DNA of 64,000 nucleotides from Aquanectria penicillioides (taxonomy: Eukaryota; Ascomycota; Sordariomycetes; Hypocreales; Nectriaceae), in the NCBI GenBank assembly GCA_003415625.1, contig PYIU01000010.1, positions 2,556,809 to 2,620,808 on the forward strand, in the 5' to 3' direction. Under the pieces are notes generated by a model, which saw only the letters and a program-made list of their open reading frames with translations, was not told where the DNA came from and did no database searches. Shown piece by piece: positions 23,393-33,788 of the stretch. The stretch's first letter is position 1, and each line of letters starts with the position of its first letter. The translations under genes were made by a program, and so were the position numbers.

Positions 23393-24112
23393 ACTACCAA
23401 TAACTCCACAAAGTTCGACCGCAAGCTCTTGCTTCTCACCTTGCATGCTTGAAGCGGAGGGCTATACGGCCCCTTTAAAGCTCGACTATGGATTAGTAAG
23501 TTCTCCAGCCCGATAGCACAAATCACACACTGACCAAATCATGAAAGGATGAATATGCGAGCCATCAAAGGCTCGGTTTGAGTATGATGATAGCATCAGG
23601 GGGCGGATTAATGACAAGCTCGCCAACACCACCAATGACTGGCACATTACTGGAGGGCGGCTCGGATCCCCACATGAGCACAGCCACCATCATCCACAAC
23701 GGCCAGAGCGTGCGGAGCCTGTCTATCTCACACCTTCACGTGCTAACTCGGATAATAGAGACGCCGCGTGCAGAACAGGGAAGCCCAACGCCGGTTCCGT
23801 GAACGCAAGGAACTGCTGCAGAAGACACTCCAGCAAAGGACGGATGATCTTCGCATGGAGAACCAGGCGCTGTATGATCAACACGTCCAGAGCAGCACCG
23901 AAGTCTCCCGGCTGCTCAAGGAGAACGATGCCCTCCGCTCCGAGGTCAAGGATCTTCGCCAGCAATGGCGCGTGATGATGACCGTCTTGCAATTGCTACA
24001 GCGAGGCTCGCGGTCACCGTCTAGAGCTGAGGGGGGTGCGGGATTTTTAGACGACGTCCGGAGCTGTTTAGGGAACTTGACCGATGATCTCTCAACCTAC
24101 GACTCGGGCTAG
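23382..24112 (+). CDS. Small bZIP (AP-1/YAP-like) transcription factor
   Basis: Manual model: exons 23382-23495, 23548-23709 and 23759-24112, introns of 52 nt (GTAAGT...AAG, branch CTGAC) and 49 nt (GTGCGG...TAG, branch GCTAAC), all phase 0, giving 209 residues. The third exon opens with the basic region RRRVQNREAQRRFRERKE, whose NxxAQxxFR signature marks the fungal YAP-type class, followed by a coiled coil with spaced Leu residues (TLQQRTDDLRMENQAL..., SRLLKENDALRSEVKDL). The N-terminal part is Ser/Thr/Pro-rich. No Cys-rich redox domain like that of Yap1 is present. The first two exons have no family signature and rest on splice consensus and phase; the second donor is non-ideal. A uORF overlaps the start. 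The protein should act in the nucleus as a dimer; targets are unknown. Confidence 0.8.
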
Positions 24113-25030
24113 TCGTCTCCTGTCCTTCTTTACCCCTTCCTAGACTGGCTTGTTGGTGTTTTTGGGTTAATTTGCCACAGCATGTTTTTTTTTTGGGCGT
24201 AGCCAGGATCAATGATGACCCCCTTTTCACGATTGCGTCTCTCGAATGTTTTTCGTGGAAGAAATGCTGCTCTTCCATGGGCGATGAATCGTATAGCATA
24301 CTACTGGACGGTCTCATTCATTTTCTGGGACAATGTGCATTGATACGGTCGAAAATTCTGGCTAATCTTGGAGTGAGCAACGTGTTTTGACTCTTCATAC
24401 CCCTTCCGGCTCTTATCTGCTGTCCCCCCACCCCTTTTTCTAACACCTCTCAAATATGCACCGCAGAGGTCGGTCTCGCAAATATGCGGATCATGCTCTG
24501 GTCTCTAGGCAATCCCATTTTTGCTGGCGGACTTTTGTCCAAGCCCCAATATCCACTCCTTTCGAGTGGCCGGCAAGTTCCGGGGCTTGCCCTTAGCTTC
24601 CAACGCAGCAACGCTCGCTAGGGTTTTGCTAATCTCGAGGAAAGCTTTCCCCTCCTTACCACGTGATGGAAACTTGATATTCTACAATTGGGGATTGGGT
24701 GTCGCGAACACCATACATCCGCCACTAAATTCCAGCACCTCGTAGCGATATCACTGTCACCCAGAGAAACCATTTCTCCAAGTCTCAGAGGAACGAGACA
24801 GTTTCGGATCGACACTACGGACACCGGCATTGGTATTACAGCCTTGGCGAATAGAGCTTGGTGGAGTCAAGGTACTTCCGGTGTAGCCGCTAACCTTGGG
24901 ATAAGGAAGAAAATCTGCTGCAAAAGAGGCAAACTCTCTACAACTTGGCTAAGAATCACATCATCGACAAACGAACCCCCTCGTGCACCGAAGCGTGCTT
25001 GTTTCCGGGATCGGACGGAATTGGCACCAA
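24113..25030. other. Intergenic region between two regulator genes
   Basis: About 0.9 kb with the bZIP 3' UTR and the promoter and leader of the next gene. T-rich runs occur at 24187-24195 and near 24438. Overlapping short ORFs are not supported. Confidence 0.4.
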
Positions 25031-26725
25031 ATGCAGTCGCAGCCGAAAGGACAAGATGACCAGTTTATCTTCGTCGGCGGGCCGGCGCTGGTGGACAAGA
25101 AAGGTCCGATTCGATCCAAGCTTTTTCAACAAGCACACCGTCAAAGAAAACTTGAACAAAGGCGCAATGCGGAGGTTGAACGAGAGGCACTGGCGAAGTG
25201 CGAGATGAATACTACTTGCACTTGCTATGATGAGCCCATCCTCCTAGCAGCGCAATCTGGGCTGATTTCGAGAAACACGGGGTACCAATCCATCAGGCCG
25301 AGAGCACCCGAGCCTGGAAGACTGGGCCAAGGCCAGTTGTGTTCATTCTGTGGGAAAACCCTACCTCAGCAAAGCCAACATCCGGCTATGCAATTATGGG
25401 ACATAGGAGCTGGCAGCTATAACCCCATGCTCCCCATTGACGAGACGACTTCCCAGCTGAAGGTACAGGAGATTTTGAACTTTGCCAGTGTCACAATCTG
25501 GCCAAATTTCCGTCCATTGGGTTATACATCCAATTGCTACCGGCTTTGGGCCTTTCCATTTGACGACAAGGTGAAGCTGTACGCGGTGCTCTGGTCAGCG
25601 TCATATCACCAGGACGTTCTCCGCTTGACCTACGGTAGCCCGGGTAATCAGGCTGGGTCGAAGCATCAATTCCGGTTAAAAGGGTTGGCCCTTGAATGCT
25701 TGCGAAAAGAAGTGAGCGCGTACACTGGAGCGACCCCCATAGACAGCATAATCATGTGTATTCTCTTCCTCGCTGTGAATGACACACATGGGACACGGCT
25801 ATATCGTGATATAAGCCCTTTCATGCCCCCGTTTTCTACTCTGCACGCTCTGGATCTCTATGGTAGTCGAGATTATCACGCTCTTCATTGGACTGTTATT
25901 CAGGACCTGCTCGGAAGATATGGTGGAATCGAGGCCCTTAAAACCTTTGCGCTGGCCTGGCTGCTCTCTATATCTGATATCATGAATGCAGCACATACCC
26001 TCCGGAAACCAATATATCCATGTTTAGGCGTTAATGGCCAGAAACTTTTCTTGGAACCCCCTCTTGTATTATTTGAGCCGTACAATTCTCACTTCGCTCA
26101 AGATTCTGCCGGGTCTGGCTTTAAGGAACTCCTCTCTATGGACCCCCCGGTGCAACGGCAACTGGTTATTACGTTTAGTCACATCGGTCAGCTATCGCGC
26201 GTGCTGCAATACTACTCAAAGGAGTCTTGTAGCCCAGAAGCTCTCGACCTCTTGGGCGATTGTCGGAATTATGTGCACCACCATCTCTTCTCGTCACCGG
26301 ACGAGAGCGATGCCAATGAGGAAATTCTGCAACACATAGACCAATCAGCTAAGACAGTTGACTCATCCCGAGAGGTCTATTTGGCCTGCCGGCTTGCATT
26401 GCTTTTATATGCCACCCACGTAACGTTCCCAATTCCACGGTCAACTATTGTGAGAGGGCCGCTGTTGCAATCTCTATGCGCCATGCTTCAATTACTAGGG
26501 GATCGAGGAGTTTCTGGACCGTTATTGCTATGGTGTGTGAGTGTTGCGCTGATCGCATCAGGCATAGACTCTGCTGGGCAGATTTTGGCCCAATTTAAGG
26601 AGCTTTGCCAAGATCTGAAAGTAAACAGCTTGAACGATTTGCTGGGACTGCTTCGAAAGTTCGCTTGGGTTGATATCGCAGTGGATCACCATTATGAAAG
26701 GATACGTAATATTATGAAATTATAG
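25031..26725 (+). CDS. Tachykinin-family fungal transcription factor-like protein
   Basis: Single-exon protein. The preferred start is the Met of MQSQPKGQDDQFIFVGGP (25031; 564 residues), because the family typically begins with a short FxFV...P segment followed by an Arg/Lys-rich stretch, here IRSKLFQQAHRQRKLEQRRNAEVE. An in-frame Met at 24983 would add 16 residues. The body (about residues 140-560) is a helical fungal-specific regulator domain of the PF11951/tachykinin type: VTIWPNFRPLGY, FDDKVKLYAVLWSASYHQDVL, ECLRKEVSAYTGATPIDSIIMCILFLAVND, followed by the IEALKTFALAWL segment. No Zn2Cys6 cluster is present; a Cys pair in LCSFCGK near residue 115 is too small for one. Such proteins are presumed nuclear regulators, sometimes of neighbouring metabolic genes. 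Intact. Confidence 0.8.
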   Translation: MQSQPKGQDDQFIFVGGPALVDKKGPIRSKLFQQAHRQRKLEQRRNAEVEREALAKCEMNTTCTCYDEPILLAAQSGLISRNTGYQSIRPRAPEPGRLGQGQLCSFCGKTLPQQSQHPAMQLWDIGAGSYNPMLPIDETTSQLKVQEILNFASVTIWPNFRPLGYTSNCYRLWAFPFDDKVKLYAVLWSASYHQDVLRLTYGSPGNQAGSKHQFRLKGLALECLRKEVSAYTGATPIDSIIMCILFLAVNDTHGTRLYRDISPFMPPFSTLHALDLYGSRDYHALHWTVIQDLLGRYGGIEALKTFALAWLLSISDIMNAAHTLRKPIYPCLGVNGQKLFLEPPLVLFEPYNSHFAQDSAGSGFKELLSMDPPVQRQLVITFSHIGQLSRVLQYYSKESCSPEALDLLGDCRNYVHHHLFSSPDESDANEEILQHIDQSAKTVDSSREVYLACRLALLLYATHVTFPIPRSTIVRGPLLQSLCAMLQLLGDRGVSGPLLLWCVSVALIASGIDSAGQILAQFKELCQDLKVNSLNDLLGLLRKFAWVDIAVDHHYERIRNIMKL

Positions 26726-27136
26726 CAGAGTAATATATTGTACCCGAGAAAATTTGAACATCATAATCAGCGATCCAATAAAAGTTGTAGGCCGATATTT
26801 TTGTTTCTCAGCGCCCATCTCGAAAAATCCTCATCCCAAAGACATTCTTCAGTATCAAGGAGAGAGAAAACTCAATCACACCATTGCTGATGCGTGACCT
26901 ATGTCTATGTATGATTGAAATTAGACCTTTCGTAGCGAAAACCATTCAGTTTTACATATTTAGTTCTCAATGTTTTCATGTGTTATAGTATAACTTATAG
27001 CTCAATATTAAATATTGTATGTAGTAACCTGTCGTTTCCAGAATTCCTTTACAAAACTCGATGTTTTGTTCCCCCAATGACGCCTGTGCCGATAGATCAG
27101 GCGAATCAAAAGAAATGGGAAAGCTATGCCAATCAT
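26726..27136. other. Intergenic region
   Basis: About 410 bases with the 3' UTR of the regulator gene on one side and the decayed F-box locus on the other. No gene supported. Confidence 0.4.
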
Positions 27137-28679
27137 TCAACCAAAACTTAGATTTCTGCGGCCACATGCTCTCCCAAGCGGCTTTAAACATATTCCGTTG
27201 TCTGTAAGTAGAGATTGTATCTCAATTTTCCCGGCTTTCACTCCATGATCTTGATCCACTTCATGTACACTAATGCCATCAGCGCTATTCTGAATCATCC
27301 AAATCCTTCCAATCCATCGCATCCACCTACTAATTTCATCCCTACTACGCCAACCGTAGGATTTCAGCGTCATTGTTTGGATATGAGAGCTACTGCTACC
27401 AAGTATGTGAAATATACTTGGTGCAAGCTCTAAATCCACGGCAGGTTCACAAAGGCATTTCGGGCTCGAGGTGGGGACAAACTCCCGGAAAAGCTATTAT
27501 GAATGATCGCAGGATCGAGCTCGTTATTTTCTGACTGGAAACGGAACTTCAAACAACAGGCTAGTAATAATCATTGTTTCAAGCGAGGTAGTTGAACCAA
27601 ACACCTCTAAACTTCCGCTTCTTGTTGGCTCCCATGTGCGCTAGGCACAGGTATATCCAGTTGTTCAAGTTGAATGCACTTCCGTGAAAACTGTCGAGCC
27701 TGATCAGGAGACAAGAATGATGATTTAATCTCGTGAACATCATTGGGATGCAGTTTTAGTTTGATTAGATGTTTTGCGTGCTGGCTTATTGTCGCATCTA
27801 GTGTCTCGTCGCCAACAAGGTTATTGTCTAGAGTTAAGCTCATTCGTGGCGGCAACAGCTGCAATAGGTTTGTCGCTGCATCTCTTGGGTCTCGCTTTTC
27901 TTCCCTAGCCCTTGGCATCATTGGGCTTATTCCTTGAAGATATGGTATGCGAAGGTCTTCAAAAACGCCATCTGCATCAAGCTCAGAAGCTCGCCCAGTG
28001 ACACTTTATAGTTAATCTCGAGCGAACGAAGGGCACGAAAATCCGTACAATGGCTCCAGTAGGCAATTTCACCTAAAGCCGCATTGGTACTGCTTAGAAA
28101 GATGCTCCGCAAATGCCCCATTCTAGGCTCGTTCTACGCAAGCTCCTGACACTGATGGCTTTCCCACAGGGGCCGCGGGTGAGGAACATGTCGAGGCCCA
28201 TGTCCTCTAGGCAACAATCTTCCACCAATTAAACCTAGCTAAAAGCGCACATGCTTTAATCTCAGAGCTAGGGCTTTTATCATATCGAAAACAGCCTCTG
28301 AATCATAATCAAATAGCCCATATATGCCAACCACTACTGCAAGGCTAAAGAGGCAAGGCGATGTGGCAAGTGCGAGCTCATCTGGATTTGCGAACCGTGA
28401 TTGAGCTATTGGATGGTCTCGTTGTGGACGAAGATTGCGAAAATTGAAAGTGTGCATGTGAAGTCGGCTCGATGGGTGATATTGATGGAGGGACGATAGA
28501 AGACATTGCGGTATCTGGCTTTTGCCTGCGTAGATAAGGTCATTGAGCTTGGGTATTTCTCGGCAGAACTGAGCTAGAGGGAGCCAGGCTCGGTTGTGGT
28601 CCCGTTGTTCCTCTTCAGTTGACGGCTCATCTGGGACAAAAAGTAAGCCCCATTCCTCGGTGGAACCAACAAATGTTAG
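27137..28679 (-). pseudogene. F-box/LRR-like protein pseudogene
   Basis: Broken open segments read in order on the minus strand: 28673-28239 (FVGSTEEWG...LAQFCREIPKLNDLIYAG...SSLHQYHPSSRLHMHTFNFRNLR...DELALATSPCLFSLAVVV...AVFDMIKALALRLKHVRF), then after stops at 28239 and 28139 the same frame continues (GHLRSIFLSS...ALRSLEINYKVSLGELLSL), then another frame at 27921-27607 (RMSLTLDNNLVGDE...CIQLEQLDIPVP), and a last piece at about 27475-27137. The pattern (DLxxLIYA, SLH, H-x-F, LATSPCL, LK.V) is that of fungal leucine-rich F-box proteins. In-frame stops and at least one frameshift argue for a pseudogene; some gaps could be introns. No F-box start is visible upstream. An intact F-box gene on the same strand lies 1.6 kb away, but I see no close similarity between the two. 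Confidence 0.6.
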
Positions 28680-30273
28680 TCAGCCTCGTCTTCGCCATCC
28701 CAGTATCCTTTAGTTGTCTTTCTGTTAGGTCGTCTACCCTGTCGTGCCTCGGGTACCATTTCTTCCGCTTCGAGTCTTGATTCCGGAATTCTCATAAGGC
28801 CGTCAAGCTTGAGAACACGGACTCATTCGATACGTTCTCCAACGCCGAGTATCTCGAGCCAACGTTCCACGTTGTGGATCAAGTTGTTCGGGCTCGACAC
28901 AGTGAACGGGGCCCAACGAAACCTTTCCACGTCCGCCACGAGGCAACAAGACTTTTTGACCAGAGAAAAAGCGCAGAGACTTTCTCTATCATCGAGGGCG
29001 AGGTATTGGCATACGTCTGTAAGAAGATATCAGGGCATCTTCTCTAGAAATAATAGGCTCAAAGGGTATTCCATTCTACGTTTCTGCCTTGCTTAGAACT
29101 TTGTCTTTCAGAACGAAAGGTCTTAGTACCGCCCGACCTCCTTACCCTCCTCTCTCTTATCCCTAGAAATCTCAAAAAGGAAATTCTCTATATTGCCTAT
29201 TTAAGATTTCTTATATAAATATTATATATTAAAGTAGTTCTTCCTTCTCTTTTTGCCTTTCCTTTATTATTTTAGCTATATTATATTATAGGTTATATTA
29301 TAGATTGCATTATAGTTAAGAGCTGAGGGCTAATGCATTTAAAGCTAAGGGTATAGGGGCTAGCTATAGACTATATGCCCTTAGTCGCTATGCTATTCCT
29401 TTGGCCTGGGTGGCCTTCTTTATCTCTCGTTCAGAAAGGCTCTGACAACAAAACCACGCGCGGCGCCGTGGCCTTTTGTTTCCCCCCTGTACTTACTGAT
29501 AAGAGGGGAAAGAACAACACGCGGATGTGTGTGACGAACCAAGTAATATAGTATGATTGTACCGGGTGAAAGGCGATCCAGGGATTGAAATGGTTGGCTA
29601 ATTGATAGTATTTACGTGACGTATCACATCCATCCTTAGGCCAACAGATCACTGTGATTCCGAATCTAACTTGGGTCGGCTATTTAGCGAAGATTTTCCT
29701 TGCGCGTCATATCATAATGTATACTTGGTCTCTGTCTTATGATCGGATATAAGGCACGTAATTGAACGCTGTGTAAATGAGAAATGGGTAGCTCTCGCGA
29801 TAACCTTGAGTTCAAGGCCCTACAACCCACTGTCTGAGCCTTCTCCTTCCATAGACCCCGACTTCAATACTCCCTGAAGATTACCTAAATATCGTCGACT
29901 TTTATGATATGTCCTTTCATAGAAAGTCACCATGCTTTTTGGTTCACTTTGTTGCTATTGAGGTCATACTAAGAGATCACAAATATTGGCTTCATTGTGC
30001 TATTAAGTTGCACATGATCAATCTTATATTAGTTCAGTCTTTCGTAGGGGTAGCCCCACACTCTTATTTTGAATCCGAGACGTTCCTCTATCGCTCTCAA
30101 CAACACTTTCATGCAGTTGTGTATCGGGATACATTGCGATGAGTTTGGTGAAGACGAGAGTTGTAACAGCAGCTTCATGGAAGATCTTGACTACATATGC
30201 GTGTTGTAGTTCATTAGTGCTGATACTACAGAATGTAGACTAGCTGGGTCGATGACCATGAAACTGAGAAATC
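28680..30273. other. Intergenic region with an AT-rich island
   Basis: About 1.6 kb. From roughly 29150 to 29390 the sequence is strongly AT-rich with TA-dinucleotide enrichment, like the RIP-mutated regions elsewhere, bordered by similar CTTTCAGAACG (29105) and CGTTCAGAAAGG (29428) stretches; this suggests a small decayed repeat, but no TSD was found. A 77-codon reading frame at 28815-29047 (NTDSFDTFSNAEYLEPTF..., stop near 29048) is open but unrecognised. ORF 29909-30142 is unsupported. Confidence 0.4.
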
Positions 30274-31818
30274 TCAATTCGTATTAAGACGTTTTTCCAT
30301 CTCGGTTCGTCGCTCAATCCACTCTTTTCTGGATAAAGGAGGCTCAAGGTGGGTAATGGCTATGCCTCTTGTTCCAAACTCTTTTTCCAATTTGCTCATC
30401 CGATCCCAAGGATATTCAGCCCATACAATCTCTAATGCCGAATCAATTCCGGATGAGGGATAATTTGGTCTTACCCAAGGGGTGAACAGGATGCGAATTT
30501 CTCGTAAACGATGTCCCCGTGCTAGGGCTGACTGTGCAAATCTGCGTACCCATTGTTCTTCATTTTCTCCGAAGTCAGACCAAGATCCTGATTGAGGGTT
30601 GGACCGATTTTTGAAATCCCAGTTAAATTTCTTCAGGTTGGGCGAAAGTAGAAGATCGGCGTGAGAATCTGCCGCCTTACAGTCATGTGTCATTTCCCAC
30701 CTTGGGAATCTCAACTCCTCGAGAGCGGTAAAATCTGATAAGTCGGGTATGGCTCCTTCCGTGCCTTCAGGGGATATCTTTTCAAATGCCAGGCGTTTGA
30801 TCGTTTCCTTGTGTTTTAGAAGCATTGGACGTAGTCCCGATGTGTCTATCTGAGCGCCATAGATAGATGTTTTTACCATAGTTAAACGGGTCAACATTTT
30901 TGGCCAATTAAGAATGCCGTAGGCTGTTTTAAATTTTTCCTTGAAGCCCCTCATAAATAACTCCGAAAAGGCTGCTTCTAGAGGTGTCTATATTCTCCAT
31001 GTCAGTTTGTAGACTCGAGCACCTGAACTTAGGAATCTCCGCGAGGATAGAAGGATATCGCGCACCATAGAGCAAAGTTTCTTGAAATCAATTCAGGTGT
31101 ATATTTCAATTCATACCTTGATCTCTGAACCTCGATAGGTGTCTCCATGCACGTCAATAATTGACAGGGATTTCAAGCCCGGGGCATGTACTTTTTCCAT
31201 GATTAAAGGTAATTTGATTCCACCCCCGGATACATCACTGAGCCATAAATGGTCCAGATTAGGCATATATGGCAGGATGGACTGAAAGAAGCCCCAAGTT
31301 TCACAAGTTTTATCTTGAGTGAAGTATCCCATGAAGGAAAGAATCGTGACATTGACCAAGTGCTGAGTAATACTTCGAAGAATTGGATAGACACGTGCCG
31401 TGTCCTCGCGCTCTCGGAGTCGTTCAATAACAAGGACAAACCTGCGGCAGTGATGACCAAGTGAGGGGTTTTCCTGAAGGGTTCGGTCAAGTCCATGCAG
31501 CACGTCCAATGTTGGAATTGGAACTTGTTTTGGAGGTTCGCCGTACATGGCGGGCTTAGTATACATGAATGGCCAAGTACTCCCAAGGGTGCGATAAATG
31601 AACGGGGTGATAACGCAGTTAAATCGCTTGCATTTGTATGAGATTGAGAGCATGAGATACATTTCATATGGGTATGAAGGAAAGAACTCTTTCCCCTGTG
31701 GTTCTCGGTGGCGACTGGCGCGTTGCAGAATGTCGCGCAATATCTCATCGGGCAAGTCCAGGATGGAGATGCGCCTAGGCCTCCGGGCAAATTGAAGGGA
31801 TAAATTGGAGGTTTCCAT
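30274..31818 (-). CDS. F-box protein
   Basis: Two exons, 31818-31117 and 30987-30274, joined in phase 0 across a 129-nt intron (AAG|GTATGA...CTGAC...ATAG|ACA), give 471 residues. Residues 15-35 (RRISILDLPDEILRDILQRAS) form the F-box, which binds Skp1 in SCF ubiquitin ligases. The rest contains degenerate Leu-rich segments (LDHLWLSDVSGGGIKL, LKSLSIIDVHG, LEELRFPRWEM, HRLREIRILF) that resemble a substrate-binding LRR array. The target is unknown. Expanded, fast-evolving F-box families are common in such fungi, especially near telomeres. The promoter is on the 31819-32100 side. Intact. Confidence 0.85.
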
Positions 31819-33490
31819 AATAATTGTGAATAAAGCTGCTCCCTATGACTTTGGGTTAGAAGAATGGTTATATTTGAATGCGGCTGATTCCATGTCAGAC
31901 TCGACCGATCACAGCATGATTGTTGCCTAGCCGTTGTATGAGCTTACGTTATATTTGAACCAAGCTTCGTGCAATGCAAATTCAGGTGATCGATTATCTT
32001 GATACCAACTCAATAGTGGATGTGCTTATCCCCCACCCTTGGGAATTGACCTTGCATGATATAAACGCCTTAACCTTATCCAAGAAGGCACCCCTTCAAG
32101 TTCAGTAGTGCTTACGTGTGGTTGCACACCTATAACTACACAGCAAATATTCCCGCGGTCATAATACTCGAAATCAGGAATAGCTTTTCCATTATTGAGA
32201 CACTATAAATGCTCACAATTTCTTTCCCCTGGGTGCAATTGACTTTCTCCCTAGAATATCGCAAACTGCTTCAATCAGCAACAACACATGACATTGATCC
32301 TAATTGCATGTTTTCGAAGCAATTCGCCAGTTTTGTGACGTCATTGGAACGCACAGTGGCCAAATTCAGTTGTGAAAAAAACTTCGAGTAATGAGGGTTT
32401 CGCAAACCTCCCCCAAACAGTGCATCATGGACCCAAACCCAGGCTTTTGAACTGTCCCATTGAGAGATCTGCCCAGGGTTATTGGGGGCTTGCGTGTCCT
32501 AGTAGCCCACCTTTATTCCTTTTCACTACGCATTTCTTTCACAGCACGACCCAGATCATGGAAGAAAGACATATCCAGACAAGTATTTTCGCTGATTAAT
32601 ATACATAGCCTCCGTGGTTACCGTTGGATTGTGCTACTCGAGTTTATATCAACATACTGCAATGTGGAATGTATCAACCGTAAATGTCATCTGTTGGCAA
32701 AGCCAAGGAAGCAAAATCCAATATACCTTTCCAGCCCGGAAATTGTGGCATTGGGCGAGTGTTGGCCTAACCGCCCTCATGGTCCTGCACTGATGCATAT
32801 CTCTTTTGGGACAACACTCCTCGTGTCCATTGAAACACATGCCATGCATGAGGGTCATTTTACAGTTTCAATTTCCAACAGCCAGCCTGCAAAGAACTTG
32901 GACTGCGAAACAGGCGCAATATTCATTTAGAATGTGACGACCTAGGTCCACCAGCCTTCCTAATGTTGGGCACAAAACACTATGTAAGGATCTGTACTCT
33001 ACGTCTCTTAACCGGGTACGCCAAAGATAAGTCAACAATCACAATGATTCTGATTACCAGTGCGAGTAACAGCTGTTATAACACATTGACGGCTCGTGCG
33101 CCTGTCTCCCTGTGCATACATCTTACGCCAAGGGGTATTAGAAAAATAAAGCGGTATAAATGACACAAGTCTTTATAATTAACTGACTGGCTCTTGCACT
33201 CACTTACTTCTGGACTGCAAAGAGGCAGTAGTGTATGCCATCTCAAGGAATTTATTGCAGTGTCTATCTAGCAGCTAGTTCTACTAGTATCTATAAATCT
33301 ATAACAAGTCTAAAAGGTTATAACAAAGATTCTATTCTAATCTAAAGCTCTTTATATTTTAACAATGAACATTACCCTACTTCCTTGTACACTGTAGTAG
33401 ATTTAGACCTGCTCAAATGGTAAATATCTTTCTCAATTAGCAACTCTTTACACTTAACCTACATTTACTGTTTCTGTACTAAAATCGAAA
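31819..33490. other. Intergenic region
   Basis: About 1.7 kb. A + strand ORF of 156 codons (32460-32930) overlaps several others and has no recognisable domain or typical composition, so I do not call it. No repeat identified before the element starting at 33491. Confidence 0.4.
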
Positions 33491-33638
33491 TGTAACAAAG
33501 TCAAGTGGCACACTGGCTTGCGTAATAGAACAGCCGCCGCTACGGCAAAAGATCCAGCAGTAAGTGCAGTCGCCGCGATTACTGAGCGTCACATCTGTAT
33601 AAAATGCACCAGTCGGACCTTGCCGTACCATTGCTACA
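33491..33638. repeat. Short TG...CA repeat, copy A (solo-LTR or MITE-like)
   Basis: A 148-bp unit starting TGTAACAAAG and ending TTGCTACA, flanked on both sides by CGAAA (33486-33490 and 33639-33643), a 5-bp target-site duplication. It is homologous over its full length to copy B at 44216-44366. The TG...CA ends and 5-bp TSD fit a solo LTR; the short complementary ends also allow a small inverted-repeat element. No coding capacity. Confidence 0.88.
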
Positions 33639-33788
33639 CGAAACCAAATAATTGCCTGCGCCGTTTAATTAATTATATCATATGCATATTTGCTATATTT
33701 TAAATACTATAGAAGCTTAATAAAGATAAATTGTAATATTTAAACTAAGTATTTCAACTCCTAAAAAGACACCATAGCTACTTAATGT

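Noticed and set aside
23570..23790. Alternative open frame over bZIP exon 2 (SPHEHSHHHPQRPERAEPV)
   Set aside because: It looks protein-like, but it cannot be joined in phase to the basic region, and the frame with the two good introns fits better.
32460..32930. 156-codon ORF on the + strand
   Set aside because: No domain, signal or coding-like composition, and it overlaps several other short ORFs; chance is more likely.
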